A DNA stretch of 40,299 nucleotides from Legionella sp. GTDB lineage: Bacteria > Pseudomonadota > Gammaproteobacteria > Legionellales > Legionellaceae. A program made the position numbers and the translations under genes. Each line of letters begins with the position of its first letter. Position 1 is the first letter of the stretch. The notes under the pieces were generated by a model. The model made no database searches. It saw only the letters and a program-made list of their open reading frames with translations, and had not been told where the DNA came from. Below, piece by piece: positions 35,734 to 40,299 of the stretch. The stretch lies in the NCBI GenBank assembly GCA_030694525.1, contig JAUXYG010000193.1, positions 1 to 40,299 of the forward strand, read 5' to 3'.

Positions 35734-38700
35734 ATGAGCAAAAATCCATTATCTTTTATAAGTTCAGGCCTCACTGCGATTTTTGGCAAATTGAATTGGA
35801 ATAGTCCTCCCTGGATGTCTCATTTGCATAATAAAGCAAAGAATTCTCCCAAACAATTCTGGAGTGTGACCGCTGTAATTTCTGCAATCATCTTATCTGC
35901 AGGGTATGCCGCTTATTGGTATAAGAATTTACCTAAACCTCTATACACAACCGCTGCGATTGTAATCCCTGCAACGACTGCCAATGAAGAAGAGCTCATT
36001 CCCAATAATTTGGTAATTAATTTTGGCATCCAACAAAATGAATTTATAACGCAATCCGTTGCCCCTATTAATCTCATCGGTAAAACAGTAACAGAAGGCA
36101 TCTCAATTAACCCTAAAATAAAGGGAGAATGGAGTTGGAGTTTAGACAGTCAATTGGTTTTTGTTCCTGCTGAGGATTGGCCTGCCGGTCAAAAATATAC
36201 CATTCACTTTGATGATACGTTCTTTTCTCGTAACACCAAAATAGAGCGCCATGATTTTTCATTTACCACCCTGCCCTTTAAGGCAGTTATCACTGACTTC
36301 AAATTTTACCAGGACCCGGTAAACTCAGAAACGCGCAATGCAGTGGGTACTATTGAATTTAATTATCCTGTTGATCCAAAAAGTCTGGAACAAAACACTT
36401 CTTTAGCCTTTCAGGCTTTAAAAAAAGGCGCTCTTGATCTAAAGTCTGAACCGGTAAAATTCACTTACACTTATGATGATCACAAACGAATCGCTTATTT
36501 ACATTCCGAAACGATAAAGATTAAAGACGTGGCACGATATCTTCAATTAACCTTGGGTAAAGAGGTAGCTTCATCAACCCAATCCGCCCTGCTTAAAACA
36601 GAGCTTAGCAAAAATTTGCTTATTCCCGATGCCAGTAATTTCTTAAAAGTAACGTCTGCAACGGCATCTATTGTCCGCAATGATAAAGATCGTCCCGAGC
36701 AAATACTCACGGTAGAAACTTCATTAGGAGTCAATGAGGCAGATTTTAATAAGTCGGTTCATATGTATTTACTACCTCGTGACTACCCTGCCACCGCTGC
36801 TGAGAAAGCAAAACCCGATTATGCATGGCAAAATCCCGGCGAAGTAACCGATGCCATTCTTTCGCTGGCTACTCCCCTGACCAGAGAAGCAATACCCTCA
36901 GACCGAAATTATTCAACGTTGCATAGTTTTAAATTTAATGCGCAGACCCCCCGATATATCTATGTGAAAGTTGATAAAGGGATGAAAGGATTTGGTGATT
37001 TTACTTTAAATAATAATTTTGCCACAGTTTTTGCGGTCCCTGATTATCCAAAGGAAATCAGCTTTTTGCATAAAGGCTCATTACTGGCTTTGAGCGGCGA
37101 GAAAAAACTCTCAGTGCTCCTGCGAGGAGTCCCTGCGGCGAAATTTGATTTTGCCCGGGTGTTACCTGCGAATGTGAATCAATTAGTAACCCAGACTCAA
37201 GGTGATTTTAATAATCCCTATTTTATAAACCCCTCTTTCAATCAGCAAAATATCAGCCAGATTTTTTCTGAAATTCAGCAATTTGATACATCCGATTTGA
37301 CTAAACAGCAATACACGGCTCTTGATTTAAGCAAATACCTTAATGTTGAAACCAATAAAACCGGACCCCAGGGTTTATTCTTACTTCAGGCTACAGGTTG
37401 GGATGTGGCGAATCAATCGCCTCTTGATGTGAAAGCGAGTCGTTTAATATTAATTACTGATATGGGGATGTTAGTAAAAGACAATAACGATGGCAGTCAC
37501 GATGTATTTGTTAACTCCATTACCCAAGGCATACCAGTAGCTGGTGCAACAATTTCCGTACTTGGAAAAAATGGCCTGCCTATTTTAACCCGAACTACGG
37601 ATGATCAGGGCAGAGCTAGCTTTCCTGCCCTTAAAGATTTTGTAGAAGATAGAGAGCCCACAGTTTATTTGGCAAGTCTTGCAAATGACGTATCTTTCAT
37701 ACCTTTTAACAACTACAATCGCCAATTGAATTTTTCCAAATTTGATATTGGGGGTATTTACACCAATAACCAGGAATTAAAAAGTTTAAGTGCCTTTTTA
37801 TTTTCAGACAGAGGTATCTATCGCCCCGGAGATACCGTACATATAGGCATGGTTGTGAAACAGGCCTATGCCCAGCAACAACCCCCTGGACTCCCTTTAC
37901 AAGTAACCATTCAGGACTCCCGAGGCGCCACCATAAAAGATGAGAAAATAACTTTAAATGATACAGGCTTTATGGAGCTTGACTTTGCCACAAACGCAAG
38001 CTCCCCTACTGGCCAATATATGGTAAATTTATATTTAGTTAAGGACGACCGGGCACAGAGTCTTTTAGGGTCGACATCAGTTAAAATATCCGAATTTCTC
38101 CCTGATAGAATGCGGATTAGTGCAAGTCTGATTCCGACACCAACTGACGGGTGGAGCTCACCTGTAGGTCTTAAGGCACAAGTCGGTCTGTGGAATTTAT
38201 ATGGCGCTCCCGCAGCCAACAGGAAAGTAAGCGCCAAGATCATTTTAACCCCACAACAAATTGAGTTTGATGAATTCCCTGATTATGTTTTTGCTGATCC
38301 ACTCTTTGACCCCAAAAAACCGCCAAAAGTATTTACTGAAAATCTCACTGATCTGGTAACTAATGATCAGGGACAGGTCGAATTTAATCTTAATCTCGAT
38401 CGTTTTGAAAAGGCCACCTATAACTTGACTCTATTCACTGAAGGTTTTGAAGCAGAAGGCGGTCGAAGTGTTACTACTCAGACTAAAGCCCTGATAAGTC
38501 CTTTACCCTACTTTATAGGATATAAACCCGATGGTGATTTAACTTTCGTCAAGCAAAACAGCGTGAGACAGGTTAATTACCTTGCAATAAATCCTCAATT
38601 GGGTAAAGAACAAATAAAGGATTTAAAATTACAGTTGATTTCCTTGCATCCAGTAACCACCCTGGTAAAAAAGGCTGATGGAACCTACCAATATCAATCC

Positions 38701-40299
38701 ATTGTACAATCCAGTGTTGTTAACACCACTCCGATTACTATTTATGAAAAAGGCGTTAATTACTCTCTTACGACCGAACAAATTGGCGATTTTTCAGTTG
38801 TTATTCTTGATAAAGAGGACTCGATACTGAGCCAGCTTAAATACAGTGTGGTTGGAGCCAGTCAGGCCCCTTTAGCTAAAAATGCTGAATTATCGGTCAA
38901 ACTCAATAAGGAAGAATACCGCGCGGATGAAGACATTGAGCTGCAAATTACTGCGCCTTATACTGGAGCTGGTTTAATTACCATTGAACGAGATAAAGTG
39001 TATGCAACTCATTGGTTTAAAACAGACACCACTAATTCCGTTCAAACAATCCACATTCCGGCTGATTTTCAAGGAAACGGCTATATTAATGTTGCCTTTA
39101 TTCGGGATTGGGAATCCCCTGAATTATTTATCAGTCCATTGAGTTACAGCGTGGTACCCTTCACGGTAAATCATGACAATCATGATCTGAAAATAGATTT
39201 AAAAATGGAGGAAGTAGCTCGTCCTGGCGAACCGCTTACTATTAATTACCATACCGATAAGCCTGGAAAAATAATTGTGTTTGCGGTCGACGAAGGTATT
39301 TTACAGGTTGCTAATTATGTAACCCCGGATCCCTTGGCTTTCTTTTTTCAAAAGCATGCCTTGGAAGTCCTTACCCAACAGACTGTGGATCAGATCCTGC
39401 CTAAATTTATTCAGGACCGAGAGTTTTCATCTGTGGGGGGAGATGGTGGCGATCAAGACTTATCCAGTCGTCTCAACCCGTTCAAAAGAAAAACCGACCT
39501 GCCAGTGGCGTTCTGGTCCGGAATTATTGATACCGATTCAACCCCCAGGCAGCTGGTGTACACTGTTCCTGATTATTTTAATGGTAGCCTGAAGGTCATG
39601 GCTGTAGCGGTTTCAAATGATTCAGTGGGTTCAGATGAAACGTCAACCCAGATCCGCGGAGATTTTATCATCAATCCAAATGTCCCGACATTTGTCGCTC
39701 CTGGAGATGAGTTTGAAATAACATCAAGCATTGCTAACAATATTAAAGATTCTGGTGAACATGCAGAGGTTAATGTAACCATTCATGTCTCACCTGAACT
39801 GGAAATTATAGGCGCTTCCGAGCAAAAGCTGGAAATCGGCGAGGGGCATGAGCAAACTGTTCATTTTAAATTGCGGGCCACTTCCAATTTAGGCGCTGCA
39901 AAAGTAACGTTCAATACCGTGTCCGGATCTAAAACAGGCAAAATGGACGCGACTTTGAGTGTCAGACCCGCTAATCCTTTATTAACGGAGGTGACCAGTG
40001 GTCAATCAACAAACGCAACCACCAATTTGGACCTTATTCAAACCCTTTTTCCAGAACATCGCAATGTTACTGCAACTGCGTCTTCCAGCCCTCTTATTTT
40101 AATATTCGGCTTACAAAGATATCTTGAGAACTTCCCATATGGATGTACCGAGCAATTAACGAGTAAAGCATTGCCTTTATTGGCAATGAATGATCAACCC
40201 TGGTTTGGCCAAGACAAAAGTCTGATTGATGAGAAGATTAATGCAACGATTCAAATGTTAAGCCAAAGGCAGATGTCTAGTGGTAGTTTTAGTTATTGG
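35734..40299 (+). CDS. Bacterial alpha-2-macroglobulin (YfhM-like), truncated by the window
   Basis: An uninterrupted frame of 1522 codons runs from the ATG at 35734 off the right edge. Residues about 43-62 form a membrane anchor (FWSVTAVISAIILSAGYAAYW) instead of a lipoprotein signal. Macroglobulin domains follow; SDRGIYRPGDTVHIGMVV (from residue 691) is a conserved block. The thioester motif is intact: YGCTEQLTSKALPLL, with Cys1471 to Gln1474 (tgt at 40144-40146). Such proteins trap attacking proteases in the periplasm by covalent capture. The end of the window, QRQMSSGSFSYW, matches the helical thioester domain. The missing part is the rest of that domain and the C-terminal receptor-like domain. 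In E. coli yfhM and pbpC share an operon; here they are divergent. Confidence 0.93.
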   Translation, partial: MSKNPLSFISSGLTAIFGKLNWNSPPWMSHLHNKAKNSPKQFWSVTAVISAIILSAGYAAYWYKNLPKPLYTTAAIVIPATTANEEELIPNNLVINFGIQQNEFITQSVAPINLIGKTVTEGISINPKIKGEWSWSLDSQLVFVPAEDWPAGQKYTIHFDDTFFSRNTKIERHDFSFTTLPFKAVITDFKFYQDPVNSETRNAVGTIEFNYPVDPKSLEQNTSLAFQALKKGALDLKSEPVKFTYTYDDHKRIAYLHSETIKIKDVARYLQLTLGKEVASSTQSALLKTELSKNLLIPDASNFLKVTSATASIVRNDKDRPEQILTVETSLGVNEADFNKSVHMYLLPRDYPATAAEKAKPDYAWQNPGEVTDAILSLATPLTREAIPSDRNYSTLHSFKFNAQTPRYIYVKVDKGMKGFGDFTLNNNFATVFAVPDYPKEISFLHKGSLLALSGEKKLSVLLRGVPAAKFDFARVLPANVNQLVTQTQGDFNNPYFINPSFNQQNISQIFSEIQQFDTSDLTKQQYTALDLSKYLNVETNKTGPQGLFLLQATGWDVANQSPLDVKASRLILITDMGMLVKDNNDGSHDVFVNSITQGIPVAGATISVLGKNGLPILTRTTDDQGRASFPALKDFVEDREPTVYLASLANDVSFIPFNNYNRQLNFSKFDIGGIYTNNQELKSLSAFLFSDRGIYRPGDTVHIGMVVKQAYAQQQPPGLPLQVTIQDSRGATIKDEKITLNDTGFMELDFATNASSPTGQYMVNLYLVKDDRAQSLLGSTSVKISEFLPDRMRISASLIPTPTDGWSSPVGLKAQVGLWNLYGAPAANRKVSAKIILTPQQIEFDEFPDYVFADPLFDPKKPPKVFTENLTDLVTNDQGQVEFNLNLDRFEKATYNLTLFTEGFEAEGGRSVTTQTKALISPLPYFIGYKPDGDLTFVKQNSVRQVNYLAINPQLGKEQIKDLKLQLISLHPVTTLVKKADGTYQYQSIVQSSVVNTTPITIYEKGVNYSLTTEQIGDFSVVILDKEDSILSQLKYSVVGASQAPLAKNAELSVKLNKEEYRADEDIELQITAPYTGAGLITIERDKVYATHWFKTDTTNSVQTIHIPADFQGNGYINVAFIRDWESPELFISPLSYSVVPFTVNHDNHDLKIDLKMEEVARPGEPLTINYHTDKPGKIIVFAVDEGILQVANYVTPDPLAFFFQKHALEVLTQQTVDQILPKFIQDREFSSVGGDGGDQDLSSRLNPFKRKTDLPVAFWSGIIDTDSTPRQLVYTVPDYFNGSLKVMAVAVSNDSVGSDETSTQIRGDFIINPNVPTFVAPGDEFEITSSIANNIKDSGEHAEVNVTIHVSPELEIIGASEQKLEIGEGHEQTVHFKLRATSNLGAAKVTFNTVSGSKTGKMDATLSVRPANPLLTEVTSGQSTNATTNLDLIQTLFPEHRNVTATASSSPLILIFGLQRYLENFPYGCTEQLTSKALPLLAMNDQPWFGQDKSLIDEKINATIQMLSQRQMSSGSFSYW

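Noticed and set aside
35734..40299. Possible frameshift or pseudogene in the macroglobulin gene
   Set aside because: The frame stays open to the window end and conserved blocks at residues 691 and 1471 are in the same frame as the start.

Overview
The window looks like a chromosome segment of a flagellated Legionella or a close relative (gammaproteobacterium). The genome is AT-rich. Housekeeping blocks have gammaproteobacterial order (accD-folC-dedD-cvpA, holA-nadD, miaB-rluD-pgeF). The flagellin is 475 residues, the length I recall for Legionella FlaA, and is followed by flaG-fliD-fliS and an EnhA-like L,D-transpeptidase. The left end carries a repeat-rich protein that resembles a Dot/Icm effector. 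Genus assignment is inference from gene content; no search was run.

Layout. 1-623: accessory edge with IS21-like terminal repeats, an 87-bp direct repeat and a REP-like element. 624-1784 (-): candidate effector. 2146-2616: TspO. 2700-8549: tightly packed arginine succinyltransferase (AST) operon, M20 hydrolase-astA-astD-astB-spermidine-synthase-like protein. 8550-9062: palindromic intergenic repeats. 9063-10711: holA-nadD, converging on cvpA-dedD-folC-accD (10686-14121, -). 14534-17764: four-gene surface-polysaccharide operon (kinase-like, HAD phosphatase, nucleotidyltransferase, WavE family). 17923-19977: stress-type cluster (DUF883 membrane protein, zinc alcohol dehydrogenase, hemerythrin). 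20087-21025 (-): atypical CDF cation transporter. 21293-25187: flaA, flaG, fliD, fliS. 25366-26094: L,D-transpeptidase. 26411-27715: MFS transporter. 27748-32166: miaB-rluD-pgeF-degQ. 32782-33258: unrecognised protein. 33277-35577 (-): pbpC. 35734 to the window end: alpha-2-macroglobulin, cut off by the window.

How the parts fit. The AST operon would degrade arginine to glutamate and succinate, but astC and astE are missing and an M20 hydrolase sits first, where it could replace AstE. The flagellar block makes the filament (FlaA), its cap (FliD) and the flagellin export chaperone (FliS). A near-consensus sigma-28 promoter lies upstream of flaA, and a second one with the same 11-bp spacing lies upstream of the EnhA-like L,D-transpeptidase, suggesting that this cell-wall/entry protein belongs to the FliA regulon. 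PbpC and the alpha-2-macroglobulin are divergent neighbours and probably work together in periplasmic wall repair and protease defence.

No tRNA, rRNA, CRISPR array or intact transposase gene was recognised. The most interesting leads are the FliA-type promoter of the L,D-transpeptidase, the effector candidate, the polysaccharide cassette, the rearranged AST operon and the CDF protein with an altered metal site.
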